Shown here piece after piece: positions 1 through 7,800 of a stretch of DNA of 64,000 bases. A program made the position numbers and the translations under genes. The stretch is from Bacteroidota bacterium (lineage in GTDB: Bacteria > Bacteroidota > Bacteroidia > Chitinophagales > Chitinophagaceae). Position 1 is the first letter of the stretch. Each line of letters opens with the position of its first letter. The notes under the pieces are model-generated. The model was given only the letters and a program-made list of their open reading frames with translations. It was not told the origin of the DNA and did not search any database. The stretch spans positions 1-64,000 of the forward strand of contig VGFQ01000012.1 in NCBI GenBank assembly GCA_016868815.1, given 5' to 3'.

Positions 1-120
1 GAGGTTTATCTTAGTCCCCGGACGGTGGAAACCATCCGTCAGAACATGAAAACAAAGGTGGGCGCCAAAACCATCGCAGGTCTCGTGATGTATGCGATGC
101 GAAATAAAGTGCTCGATTGA
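1..120 (+). CDS. LuxR/NarL-type response regulator, C-terminal fragment (cut by window edge)
   Basis: Reading from base 1 gives 39 residues ending in TGA. They form the last part of a LuxR-type helix-turn-helix: a recognition-helix segment SPRTVETIRQNMKTKVGAK followed by a GLVMYAMR tail. This closely resembles the C-terminus of the response regulator at 2528-3214 (SHRTVEAIRDRLKDKTGAK, GLVMYAVK), so the two are paralogues on the same strand. The rest of the gene lies outside the window, so a receiver domain is expected but not seen. It ends two bases before the stop of a convergent response-regulator gene. Confidence 0.8.
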   Translation, partial: EVYLSPRTVETIRQNMKTKVGAKTIAGLVMYAMRNKVLD

Positions 121-122
121 TC

Positions 123-785
123 TCAGGGATTCACAATGCCATGTCTGATGGCATACATCGCTAATCCTACCCTACTCTTGATGTCAAGTCTTGTGAAAAG
201 ACTGTCTCTAATGGTATCAATACTCCTTGGATTCATTTTCATTTCTAATGCAATCTCTTTGTAAGTCATTTCTGAACAGGCATATTTAAGAAAGCCTATT
301 TCTGTATCATCTAACATGACTTTGTTTAGCAATGTATTTCTGTCTGATGAATCCCTGAATAAACCTGCCAGTTTACTACTTGTATTTGCAGAATAGTAAA
401 ATCCATTGTAATGAACATGATTTATTGCATTGATCATTTCATTAGGATGTACATCTTTCTTTAAAAATCCCCAAACCCCAGCTTGTAATAATCTGATTAG
501 AGCAATCTCAGAGTCATACATTGTAAGCATCAACACTTTAATTGAAGAGAAGTTTTCTTTTATCCATATAGCTGTATCGTAACCATCCATTTCCGGCATG
601 TTCATATCAAGTAAAATGACATCAGGTATTTTATTGCTTCTAATTAATTGAATGAATTCTCGGCCATTTGACGCTTGCGAAATCACCCTACAGGAGTCTG
701 ATTTGTCAATCAATGTTGCCAAGGCATTTCTCAGTAAAACGTGATCATCTACAAGGCAGACCTTAATTATATTATTTGAATTCAT
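123..785 (-). CDS. NarL/LuxR-family response regulator of the AT-rich cassette
   Basis: 220 residues with a receiver domain at about 5-120 and a LuxR-type helix-turn-helix at about 155-215. Visible landmarks are the acidic pair D13-D14, the phosphoacceptor D60 (VILLD), and lysines K109-K110 in GFLKK. By family knowledge it is a phosphorylation-switched transcription factor. It lies four bases downstream of a histidine kinase on the same strand, which is the likely partner. Its DNA-binding tail (NPRSIDTIRD, GLAMYAIRHG) is related to, but clearly diverged from, the two flanking + strand regulators. Codon use is AT-rich like the kinase and unlike the rest of the window, which suggests separate ancestry. 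Target genes are unknown. Confidence 0.9.
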   Translation of the reverse strand: MNSNNIIKVCLVDDHVLLRNALATLIDKSDSCRVISQASNGREFIQLIRSNKIPDVILLDMNMPEMDGYDTAIWIKENFSSIKVLMLTMYDSEIALIRLLQAGVWGFLKKDVHPNEMINAINHVHYNGFYYSANTSSKLAGLFRDSSDRNTLLNKVMLDDTEIGFLKYACSEMTYKEIALEMKMNPRSIDTIRDSLFTRLDIKSRVGLAMYAIRHGIVNP

Positions 786-789
786 ATAT

Positions 790-1596
790 TTAATTATAAG
801 GTAATTCTAATATGATACTTGTTCCATTAGGGTTTTTACTTTGAACAAATAATTTTCCATTTAACATTGACGATCTTTTTTTCATATTCGAAATACCAGA
901 AGATATTTTATTATTTGAAATTTCGTTTTCCGTAATATCGAATCCTATACCATTATCACTAATTGAAACAGTTAAATCACTATCTGTATAATTCAACTTA
1001 ATTATGATTTGAGTACATTTTGAGTGCTTAACTGAATTTCTAATTGATTCTTGTATTATTCTAAATATCATCAGTTCCTTTTCCCAAGAGAGATAAATGA
1101 TCTTTCCTATGATATGATGATCTAATGTCATTGAACCAATCTTGTTTATATATTTTATTTCATTTTCGAGTGTATGAAGTAAGCCACATTTTCTTATCAT
1201 TTCACCATCTAAAGACTTTGACAAATCATTAAGATCAGCTAGTGATTTTGATATCAGAGATATAGAGGAATTAATAATCTCATTATTTCGAGCACTATTA
1301 GAATATTCTTTTTTTTCATAGAAAGATGTCAGATATAGTTTAGATAATGTTAAGCTCAGGCTTATATTATCATGTATATCTTTCGATATTTTATTGAATG
1401 TTTCCTCTTGTATTTCAAGTTGGGCTGACAAAATATCTTTTTCATATTTATATTTTATTTCATTAACAGTGTTTTCATGTAATAATTGTTTTTTTTTCGA
1501 TTCATAAAATACAAAAAGCATTATAAATAAAATAAAAATAATAATAATTGTACTAACAACCGATACAATTAAAGGGTCAGTCAATTGATTTTGCAT
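790..1596 (-). CDS. Membrane-anchored sensor histidine kinase (HisKA_3/HATPase type)
   Basis: 268 residues. There is one N-terminal membrane segment at about 11-31, a linker likely to be coiled coil (about 35-70), then a dimerisation/phosphoacceptor helix with H75 in KDIHDN and a HATPase domain. ATP-site motifs are visible: the N box QESIRNSVKH near 180, the G1 box DNGIGFD near 215, and GISNMKKR near 235. The protein has almost no extracellular part, so sensing probably comes from a partner. The obvious candidate is the 7TM protein encoded just upstream, whose end overlaps this start by 16 bases. Very AT-rich. Predicted to phosphorylate the response regulator encoded four bases downstream. 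Confidence 0.88.
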   Translation of the reverse strand: MQNQLTDPLIVSVVSTIIIIFILFIMLFVFYESKKKQLLHENTVNEIKYKYEKDILSAQLEIQEETFNKISKDIHDNISLSLTLSKLYLTSFYEKKEYSNSARNNEIINSSISLISKSLADLNDLSKSLDGEMIRKCGLLHTLENEIKYINKIGSMTLDHHIIGKIIYLSWEKELMIFRIIQESIRNSVKHSKCTQIIIKLNYTDSDLTVSISDNGIGFDITENEISNNKISSGISNMKKRSSMLNGKLFVQSKNPNGTSIILELPYN

Positions 1597-2288
1597 CGAA
1601 AGGATTTATAAATAATTATATAAAAAAATAAATATATAAGTGATGCGTGGATGTTATAGTAAATCATCATTGTATTATTATCAATATTTTTATATATCAA
1701 TAAGTATGTCGATGGAAATGTGCTTGCGTATAAAAAAATTATTCCAAAAAGAGAAATGAATTCAGATTTATAATATCTATATGAGTTTATGTACTTATTT
1801 CTAGATTTTAATAGCAGTATAATTGAGTAAATTAATATAATTGGCATTTGTAGATATAAATATAAATATTGAAAATATATTTTGTCATATATGTGCATAA
1901 ACATAAACGTATAGGCACAAATCACACCCGATCCAATATATATTAATACTTTTCTAAATATTTTTAATTCAATTGAAATCGATCTTAGATATAGAAAAAT
2001 AAATATAAACTCTGCGAATAAATACATATTAAGTATGTAAATACCTGTCTCTATATAATTCATTTCTTTATTATATAAAAATGAATTCAAATTGATTCGG
2101 AAATACTTAAATATTGGAATAAAAATGTATTGAATGATAATATGAATTACACATGCAATTGATAGATATGTAAGATATATCAGTGGCCCTAAGTATTTAT
2201 AATATTTGATTGAAAACGTGATTATCATCAATAGCATGCATAATTGCGACAGTAATAATATTTGATTTAGTAGGATCATTTCTTTCAA
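1581..2288 (-). CDS. Seven-transmembrane protein, putative sensor partner of the kinase
   Basis: 235 residues and extremely hydrophobic. Seven membrane segments can be read at about 5-27, 33-58, 80-105, 112-132, 140-160, 175-198 and 205-230, with short charged loops between. No enzymatic motif is seen and I do not recognise the family. It is the first gene of a three-gene - strand cassette (7TM, kinase, response regulator) and overlaps the kinase start by 16 bases, so the two are probably translationally coupled. Inferred role: the membrane input module of this two-component system. The region is visibly the most AT-rich in the window, which supports recent acquisition. No exact Bacteroidota -7 element was found upstream. 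Confidence 0.7.
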   Translation of the reverse strand: MKEMILLNQILLLSQLCMLLMIITFSIKYYKYLGPLIYLTYLSIACVIHIIIQYIFIPIFKYFRINLNSFLYNKEMNYIETGIYILNMYLFAEFIFIFLYLRSISIELKIFRKVLIYIGSGVICAYTFMFMHIYDKIYFQYLYLYLQMPIILIYSIILLLKSRNKYINSYRYYKSEFISLFGIIFLYASTFPSTYLLIYKNIDNNTMMIYYNIHASLIYLFFYIIIYKSFRCKIN

Positions 2289-2527
2289 GTCAAAAAAAAT
2301 TCTGATTTTAAGTGTTAAAGTAAAATTAGATCGCTAATAAATTTTATAATTAGAAAAACAACTTTTATTCAGTGTAAAACACAGTTTACAATTGCAGATT
2401 TCTCCCGCCACGTAAAAACCCTATATCCCGCCTCTATAAAAAGAGCATTTCTACGATAGGAGGTTTCTAATAATTGATGTAATCTTGCAATTACAAAATC
2501 ATACATATCCTTGTAAAACACCTTGTT

Positions 2528-3214
2528 ATGGATACTATTCCTGGTGGAGGCCTTTCCTCCGAACAAATACGGGTTGCTATCGCAGATGACCACATCCTCT
2601 TCCGGACAGGCGTAAAAACCGCATTGTCGATGCAGTCTGACATCCGGATCGTCGCGGAAGCAGACAATGGAATGCAGCTCCTCAATCTTCTCAAGCACAT
2701 CAACCCAGACGTCATCCTGCTGGATATTCAAATGCCCATCATGGATGGCATGACGACCTTGCCGGAAATCAAGCGGTTGTATCCTGAGATCAAAGTGGTC
2801 ATGCTCACTATGCATAATGACCACTCCATGATTTCTAGGCTCTTAGAGCTCGGAGCCAACGGGTACCTGACCAAGAACTCTGACTCCGAAGTCATCTATG
2901 AAGCCGTCAAAACCGTCTTCGAGAAAGAATATTACATGGATGCCCTGACCAATAAAGCACTCATCGATGTACTCCGCGGGCGGACCGTGCGCCCAGTATC
3001 CACTCCCGACGAGGCCCGGCTATCCGAAAAAGAAATCACTATCCTTCGCATGATTTGCGAGGAAAAGACGACAAAGGAAATCGCTGACCTAGTTGACCTC
3101 AGCCACCGAACTGTGGAAGCCATCCGAGATCGGCTGAAAGATAAGACCGGTGCGAAATCTGTTGCCGGACTTGTCATGTACGCCGTTAAAGCTGGTATCA
3201 TACCCGGACGCTGA
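2528..3214 (+). CDS. NarL/LuxR-family response regulator
   Basis: 228 residues. The receiver domain (about 14-130) has the acidic pair D20-D21, phosphoacceptor D66 in VILLD and conserved K116 in GYLTK. A LuxR-type helix-turn-helix follows at about 165-225 (LSEKEITILRMI, then the TTKEIADL and SHRTVEAIRD helices). G+C and codon use match the bulk of the window, unlike the cassette just upstream. The C-terminus is near-paralogous to the fragment at 1-120. No kinase is adjacent on this strand, so its partner is unknown. The ATG at 2528 is accepted because it gives a normal-length N-terminus; the 239 bases upstream are AT-rich and hold no gene I can support. Confidence 0.9.
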   Translation: MDTIPGGGLSSEQIRVAIADDHILFRTGVKTALSMQSDIRIVAEADNGMQLLNLLKHINPDVILLDIQMPIMDGMTTLPEIKRLYPEIKVVMLTMHNDHSMISRLLELGANGYLTKNSDSEVIYEAVKTVFEKEYYMDALTNKALIDVLRGRTVRPVSTPDEARLSEKEITILRMICEEKTTKEIADLVDLSHRTVEAIRDRLKDKTGAKSVAGLVMYAVKAGIIPGR

Positions 3215-3253
3215 CCGTCTTCAACCTTGCACCATCTTGTTTGTTTATAGAGG

Positions 3254-4573
3254 ATGCCTCCTCCCCGCATCCCCATCAACCTCTTCTGGTTTAGAAGAGA
3301 CCTTCGCCTGCACGACAATGCCGGTCTGCTCCAGGCACTCCGCTCCGACCGCCCCGTCCTGCCGCTGTTCATCTTTGACCGCCAGATCCTGGACCAGCTG
3401 GAAGACCGAACCGACCGGCGCGTAGAATTCATACATCTTGCCCTCACTGAGATCCACTCCCAGTTGCTCCCCCTGGGTGCCAGCCTAGAGGTGCACTATG
3501 GCAAGCCAGCCGACGTGTTTCAGCAACTCATCTCGGCATATGATATTGGTACCGTTTTCACCAACCATGACTATGAACCGTATGCCATCCAACGCGATGC
3601 GCATATCGCAGGCCTGCTGCGTGACCATGGCATCGGCTTTAAAACGACGAAGGACTGTGTCATTTTCGAACAATCGGAAGTGGTCAAAGACGATGGGCTT
3701 CCATATACCATCTTTACGCCCTACAGTCGAAAATGGAAACTGACCCTGGGCAGCCAGGGGCTGCCGCAGTACCCATCCGGGAAACACCTCTCCCGATTCC
3801 TGCAAATCCCTCCCCGCACCATCCCCTCGCTGCCACAGATGGGCTTTCGGGCAGCCAGCCTAGCTTTTCCCTCCCCACAGGTGCGGGACTCCATTCTCAC
3901 CCATTATGCAGAGCGTAGGGACTTCCCTTCTATCGAAGGAACTTCCAAGCTTGGCGTGCATCTGCGCTTTGGCACCGTCAGCATCCGGGAAACGGCCCAG
4001 CGTGCACGCAAGCTTAATGAGACCTTTCTCAACGAACTCATCTGGCGGGATTTCTATCATATGATCCTCTGGCATTTTCCCCAGGTGGGGCAGGGGAAGG
4101 CTTTCAAGCCAGTTTATGACAGGATCCCCTGGCGTCACGATGAAGAAGGATTCAGCCGCTGGTGTGAGGGAAAGACCGGGTATCCCATCGTGGATGCCGG
4201 CATGCGGGAACTCGCTGCCACCGGCTATATGCACAACCGCGTGCGCATGATCACGGCTAGCTTTCTGACCAAGCACCTGTTGGTCGACTGGCGATGGGGG
4301 GAGGCTTGGTTTGCTAAGAAGCTACTGGACTTCGACCTGGCTGCCAACAACGGCGGCTGGCAATGGGCGGCGGGCAGCGGCTGTGATGCTGCCCCTTACT
4401 TCCGGGTGTTTAATCCTAGCCTGCAAACGAAGAAATTCGACCCACAAGGAATCTATATCCGGCGGTGGGTGCCCGAATGCCTGGAGCCCTCCTATCCCCG
4501 CCCCATCGTGGCGCATGAAGTCGCCAGGGCCCGCTGCCTGGACGTCTATGGCAAGGCCCTGAAAGGAGCCTAG
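3254..4573 (+). CDS. phrB: Deoxyribodipyrimidine photolyase / cryptochrome family
   Basis: 439 residues, normal for a class I photolyase. It opens with the DNA photolyase antenna domain (LFWFRRDLRLHDNAGLL). The C-terminal FAD-binding domain shows the family hallmarks: ELIWRDFYH near 255, then WFAKKLLDFD followed by NNGGWQWAAGSG near 375 and APYFRVFNP. By family knowledge it repairs UV-induced cyclobutane pyrimidine dimers with blue light, using FADH- and an antenna chromophore. The conserved NNGGWQW region favours CPD repair over a purely signalling cryptochrome, but sequence alone does not settle this. It starts 39 bases after the response regulator on the same strand and converges on mqnD with a 4-base gap. 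Confidence 0.93.
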   Translation: MPPPRIPINLFWFRRDLRLHDNAGLLQALRSDRPVLPLFIFDRQILDQLEDRTDRRVEFIHLALTEIHSQLLPLGASLEVHYGKPADVFQQLISAYDIGTVFTNHDYEPYAIQRDAHIAGLLRDHGIGFKTTKDCVIFEQSEVVKDDGLPYTIFTPYSRKWKLTLGSQGLPQYPSGKHLSRFLQIPPRTIPSLPQMGFRAASLAFPSPQVRDSILTHYAERRDFPSIEGTSKLGVHLRFGTVSIRETAQRARKLNETFLNELIWRDFYHMILWHFPQVGQGKAFKPVYDRIPWRHDEEGFSRWCEGKTGYPIVDAGMRELAATGYMHNRVRMITASFLTKHLLVDWRWGEAWFAKKLLDFDLAANNGGWQWAAGSGCDAAPYFRVFNPSLQTKKFDPQGIYIRRWVPECLEPSYPRPIVAHEVARARCLDVYGKALKGA

Positions 4574-4577
4574 CTCC

Positions 4578-5414
4578 TCATAGAAATACTTCGAAGGCAC
4601 CTCCCTGCGGGGCTGGGTGTAGCCGGCTTCCGATTTCTAACATTCGCCAGACGGCCGCCCGGCCTTCGGGCCCCAGCTGTAGGCTATACGCGGTCACATA
4701 GAGTTCAATATGCTGGCGTATTACCGCCTCGTCCATCTCCTGGGCATGCGCCCGGACAAAGGCCGGCAGTTCCGGATAGTTCGACCATGCATATTCTAGG
4801 CTCCGACGAATCACCCGATCTGTCCTTGCCATCAGTGCACGTGGCCACTCCCTGCGCATAACAATGCCGCCCAGGGGGACGGGCTGCCCCGTCTCTGCCT
4901 CCCAAAAAGACCCTAGATCGGCCCATGCCACCAGCCCTTTAGACGCATAGGTGAAGCGGCTTTCATGGATGATCACACCTGCGTCGACCGTGCCGGAGCA
5001 GATGGCATCTTCTATGGCATGGAAAGGGAGAAAGACTTTCCGAGTGGCCTGCGGGTAGGCCATACTGAACAGCATGTGGGCGGTAGTATGTCGTCCCGGT
5101 ATGGCGACGGTCAGTTCTTCCAGCCCTCCATCCTCCGGGCGCTGGCCGCGCGCCGATACCAGCAGTGGCCCCACCCCGCGCCCCAGGGCGCCTCCTGCCT
5201 CCAGCACACAGTGAGAAGATACCAAAAGCGGCAGCACCCCGTAGCTGACCTTGCAGATATCTGTCTGACCCGCCAGGGCCCATTGGTTGAGGGTTTCGAC
5301 ATCTTCGAGCCGGTAATCAAAGCTTAGCCCCTCGGTGTCGACTTTGCCATGCACCATGGCATCGAAGATAAATGTATCGTTGGGACAGGGCGAGCAGGCA
5401 AGGGTGAGTTTCAT
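4578..5414 (-). CDS. mqnD: 1,4-dihydroxy-6-naphthoate synthase (futalosine menaquinone pathway)
   Basis: 278 residues from the chosen start at 5414, giving the N-terminus MKLTLACSPCPNDTFIFDAM, the family signature. The longer reading frame adds 27 residues that overlap mqnB and look like frame shadow. MqnD is a periplasmic-binding-protein-like enzyme that cleaves cyclic de-hypoxanthine futalosine to 1,4-dihydroxy-6-naphthoate, a menaquinone precursor. The conserved block TDICKVSYGVLPLL (about 55-70) and the basic/acidic middle are typical. Its ATG overlaps the mqnB stop by four bases (ATGA at 5411-5414), so the two are translationally coupled. Presence of mqnB and mqnD indicates the futalosine route rather than the classical menFDHCEB route. 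Confidence 0.92.
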   Translation of the reverse strand: MKLTLACSPCPNDTFIFDAMVHGKVDTEGLSFDYRLEDVETLNQWALAGQTDICKVSYGVLPLLVSSHCVLEAGGALGRGVGPLLVSARGQRPEDGGLEELTVAIPGRHTTAHMLFSMAYPQATRKVFLPFHAIEDAICSGTVDAGVIIHESRFTYASKGLVAWADLGSFWEAETGQPVPLGGIVMRREWPRALMARTDRVIRRSLEYAWSNYPELPAFVRAHAQEMDEAVIRQHIELYVTAYSLQLGPEGRAAVWRMLEIGSRLHPAPQGGAFEVFL

Positions 5415-6085
5415 CGTATTCCGTTTTCTGGCAGCACCGCGAGGCATTGCTGCAGGGCAGCCCGGGCGGCCTCCAATGCCTCCGCAATGCGCCACTGGCT
5501 TTTATCGCGCTCTCCGATGCGGTTGGAGAGACCTCTTATCTGTAAAAAGGGCGTTGTAGACATCAGGCAGGTGGCATGGAGCGCCGCTCCTTCCATAGAC
5601 TCCACATCGGGTTGCAGCCGTTGTACCAGGGCTTCGATCCAATACGGCTCGCTGCTGACGCTGTTCACTGAGACGCCCTTCACCATGGGCAGTGCGGCAA
5701 GTTCCCATAGCCATTGATGCGGGTTGACGAGCCACCCATCCAGGTAGGGAGGTTGGTGTGGGTCCATCCCTCCCATCTGAAAGGCATCTTTCCATCCAGT
5801 GGATTCCTGCACGCCAAGGTCTGCCTGCGTCTCTCGCAGGATGCCGACGGCCGTGCCTAGCGGATGCTTGTGGATGTTGAAACTCCCGCCGAGGCCGACC
5901 TGTACCACCAGATCTGGCCGCTCGGAAGGAATGCGAGCAGCCAGGCTGCAGGCGGTATGCAGCAATCCGACGCCGGTGAGCCAGTGGGTCAGGTGATGGG
6001 GGCCAGTGGACAAGGATGTCGCCCATGCATCGGGTTTTAACCCCTCCCATTCCAGCCGGGTGGCAGTTGCTATAGCAATCCTCAT
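5411..6085 (-). CDS. mqnB: Futalosine hydrolase
   Basis: 224 residues from the chosen ATG at 6085 (MRIAIATATRLEWEGL). The frame extends 35 residues further upstream, but that part is not family-like. It is a nucleoside-phosphorylase/MTA-SAH-nucleosidase-type fold: a GVGLLHTACSLA segment near 38-50, then QVGLGGSF near 62-69, and the acidic VESMEGAALHATC block near 160-172 that carries the catalytic and substrate-binding residues of this superfamily. It releases hypoxanthine from futalosine in menaquinone synthesis. It is directly coupled to mqnD by a 4-base overlap. An MTA/SAH nucleosidase would be the alternative, but the mqnD partner makes futalosine hydrolase the better call. Confidence 0.88.
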   Translation of the reverse strand: MRIAIATATRLEWEGLKPDAWATSLSTGPHHLTHWLTGVGLLHTACSLAARIPSERPDLVVQVGLGGSFNIHKHPLGTAVGILRETQADLGVQESTGWKDAFQMGGMDPHQPPYLDGWLVNPHQWLWELAALPMVKGVSVNSVSSEPYWIEALVQRLQPDVESMEGAALHATCLMSTTPFLQIRGLSNRIGERDKSQWRIAEALEAARAALQQCLAVLPENGIR

Positions 6086-6154
6086 GGAGCGAATGTCGCG
6101 CATTTTGTAGGCTTGCGGCAGGGAGTGTCCCTTTTCATTTCCTGCGGCAGTCCG

Positions 6155-6162
6155 TACTTTTG
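6155..6162 (+). promoter_or_regulatory. Bacteroidota-type -7 element (TACTTTTG) before the first PTPS gene
   Basis: An exact TAnnTTTG match followed by C, as expected for the Bacteroidota primary sigma factor. At the -33 position, 20 bases upstream, the sequence is TTT rather than TTG, so the second half is weak. It would give a leader of about 25 bases for the start at 6193. Confidence 0.4.
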
Positions 6163-6192
6163 CGCCTCGGCAGGCAACCAGCCATCCCATAC

Positions 6193-6603
6193 ATGGTTTA
6201 CCTCACGCGCATCGAGCATTTCAATGCAGCCCACAAGCTGTACAATCCTGCCTGGACGCAAGAGCGCAATGAAGAAGTCTTCGGCCGCTGCGCCAATGCC
6301 AACTGGCATGGCCACAACTTCGAACTACATGTCACCGTGAAGGGCCAGCCTGACCCCGAGACAGGCTTCATCTTCGACGCCAAGAAGCTCAGCCGGCTGG
6401 TCCATGAACATGTCATCGACCTACTGGACCACCGAAATCTCAACCTGGATGTCGCTTTCCTGCAGGGCCGCATCTGCTCCATCGAGAACCTCGTCACAGC
6501 CATCTGGCAGGAGCTAGCACCCCGCCTGCCGCCAGGTGTCCACCTCTACCGACTTAAACTGGTGGAGACCCCCCACATTCATGTTGAATTTTTCGGCGAG
6601 TAA
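6193..6603 (+). CDS. 6-pyruvoyl-tetrahydropterin synthase / QueD family protein, copy 1
   Basis: 136 residues from the ATG at 6193 (MVYLTRIEHFNAAHKLYNP); the frame's extra 11 upstream residues are not family-like. Zinc ligands H14, H39 and H41 (NAAH, HGH) are all present, with catalytic C33 in a C-x5-HGH arrangement and the D79-H80 pair (LLDHRNL). The C-x5-HGH spacing and the LFGKC/VFGRC lead-in resemble eukaryotic PTPS. The family converts 7,8-dihydroneopterin triphosphate either to 6-pyruvoyl-tetrahydropterin or to carboxytetrahydropterin (QueD, queuosine). It is followed 90 bases later by a second paralogue and then folE, which makes the shared substrate. Which copy does which reaction cannot be read from sequence. 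Confidence 0.88.
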   Translation: MVYLTRIEHFNAAHKLYNPAWTQERNEEVFGRCANANWHGHNFELHVTVKGQPDPETGFIFDAKKLSRLVHEHVIDLLDHRNLNLDVAFLQGRICSIENLVTAIWQELAPRLPPGVHLYRLKLVETPHIHVEFFGE

Positions 6604-6693
6604 TCGCTGAAAAACCTGAACCATTCCACATTCGCCTTGTTATTATAATCCACGCCTGTCTATTGACGGGCCTTTGGTTAAGCCTATCCGAAC

Positions 6694-7107
6694 ATGGGAC
6701 AAAAAGTGACCGTCTGCCGAACAGAGCATTTCAATGCAGCGCATCGCCTGCACAATCCTGCCTGGGATGATGCCCGCAATGCAAAGGTCTTTGGGAAGTG
6801 CAACCTACCCAACTACCATGGACATAACTACGAGCTCATCGTCAAGGTGACTGGAGAACCAGATGCTGAGACGGGCTATGTCATGGACATGAAGGCACTC
6901 TCCGACCTCATCCGGGAACTGGTGACGGATCAGTTCGACCATCGAAACCTGAATACAGATGTTGAAGTATTCCGTCAGCTGAATCCGACAGCGGAGCATA
7001 TCGCCATTGTTATCTATGACATCCTTCGGCCCCACCTGCCCCAGCACCTGGAGTTGAAAATCATCTTGTACGAGACCCCGCGCAACGCGGTCGAATACCC
7101 AGCATAG
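6694..7107 (+). CDS. 6-pyruvoyl-tetrahydropterin synthase / QueD family protein, copy 2
   Basis: 137 residues with the same layout as its upstream neighbour: zinc histidines H17, H42 and H44, catalytic C36 in C-x5-HGH, and the D82-H83 pair. The block [17 protein letters not shown] is strikingly close to the animal PTPS motif, closer than copy 1. The pair is a tandem duplication that has since diverged over most of its length. It sits 40 bases before folE and is probably co-transcribed with it. One copy may serve queuosine (queE and queA are elsewhere in this window) and the other a tetrahydropterin; this is inference. No sepiapterin-reductase-type gene is adjacent. Confidence 0.88.
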   Translation: MGQKVTVCRTEHFNAAHRLHNPAWDDARNAKVFGKCNLPNYHGHNYELIVKVTGEPDAETGYVMDMKALSDLIRELVTDQFDHRNLNTDVEVFRQLNPTAEHIAIVIYDILRPHLPQHLELKIILYETPRNAVEYPA

Positions 7108-7147
7108 GCCCGGTATTCTTATCATCTCAACTTTTGAAAATATCCTC

Positions 7148-7744
7148 ATGGCATACAACCGTATTGAGCAGTACGAAGACAAAGTGACTTCCCGCCTCAT
7201 TGAGAATTATAGGGAATCCCTCCACCTGCTGGGAGAGGATGCGGAACGGGAGGGGCTTCTCAAAACGCCCGAGCGGATGGCCAAGGCCATGCAATACCTC
7301 ACGCAGGGTTATCACATGGATCCCAAGGCGATCCTCAACTCCGCAAAATTCCACGAGGATGTTAGCGAAATGATCATTGTAAAAGACATCGAACTCTATA
7401 GTATGTGCGAGCACCACATGCTTCCCTTCTTCGGTAAGGCGCATATTGCATACATCCCCAACGGATGGATCACCGGACTCAGCAAGCTAGCAAGAGTGGT
7501 GGACGTCTACAGCCGCCGGCTGCAGGTGCAGGAGCGACTGACTTCTCAAATCCTGCATGTCATCCGGGAGACGCTGAATCCTTTAGGGGTGGCCGTGGTG
7601 ATTGAGGCATCGCATCTGTGCATGATGATGCGCGGGGTGCAAAAGCAAAACTCAGTCACCACCACTTCTGCCTTCTGGGGTGAGTTCGAGCGGAATGAGT
7701 CGCGCAGTGAATTCATCCGGCTGATTGGCTCAAAGCTGCATTGA
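7148..7744 (+). CDS. folE: GTP cyclohydrolase I
   Basis: 198 residues. It converts GTP to 7,8-dihydroneopterin triphosphate, the entry step for folate, tetrahydropterin and queuosine. The zinc-binding and catalytic signature is intact: [19 protein letters not shown] near 85-103 and [15 protein letters not shown] near 157-171, so it is the zinc-dependent type IA enzyme. The substrate-binding [20 protein letters not shown] block lies between. It directly follows the two PTPS-like genes in the same direction, which ties the three into one pterin unit, and precedes fabD by 56 bases. The start at 7148 is the only reasonable ATG. Confidence 0.96.
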   Translation: MAYNRIEQYEDKVTSRLIENYRESLHLLGEDAEREGLLKTPERMAKAMQYLTQGYHMDPKAILNSAKFHEDVSEMIIVKDIELYSMCEHHMLPFFGKAHIAYIPNGWITGLSKLARVVDVYSRRLQVQERLTSQILHVIRETLNPLGVAVVIEASHLCMMMRGVQKQNSVTTTSAFWGEFERNESRSEFIRLIGSKLH

Positions 7745-7800
7745 GCCGGTGATAGGCAGCCTCTCTTTTTTTTATTACTTTCATAGGCTTAATCTAATCT

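Noticed and set aside
2289..2527. 239-base AT-rich gap
   Set aside because: Near-matches to the -7 box occur on both strands, but none is exact with suitable spacing, and no RNA fold or repeat stood out.
2369..2824. 151-residue frame on the - strand overlapping the response regulator start
   Set aside because: Most of it is antisense to a clear response regulator. The part in 2369-2527 (ending in REKSAIVNCVLH) looks somewhat protein-like and might be a gene remnant, but I could not assign it, and the + strand gene explains the rest.
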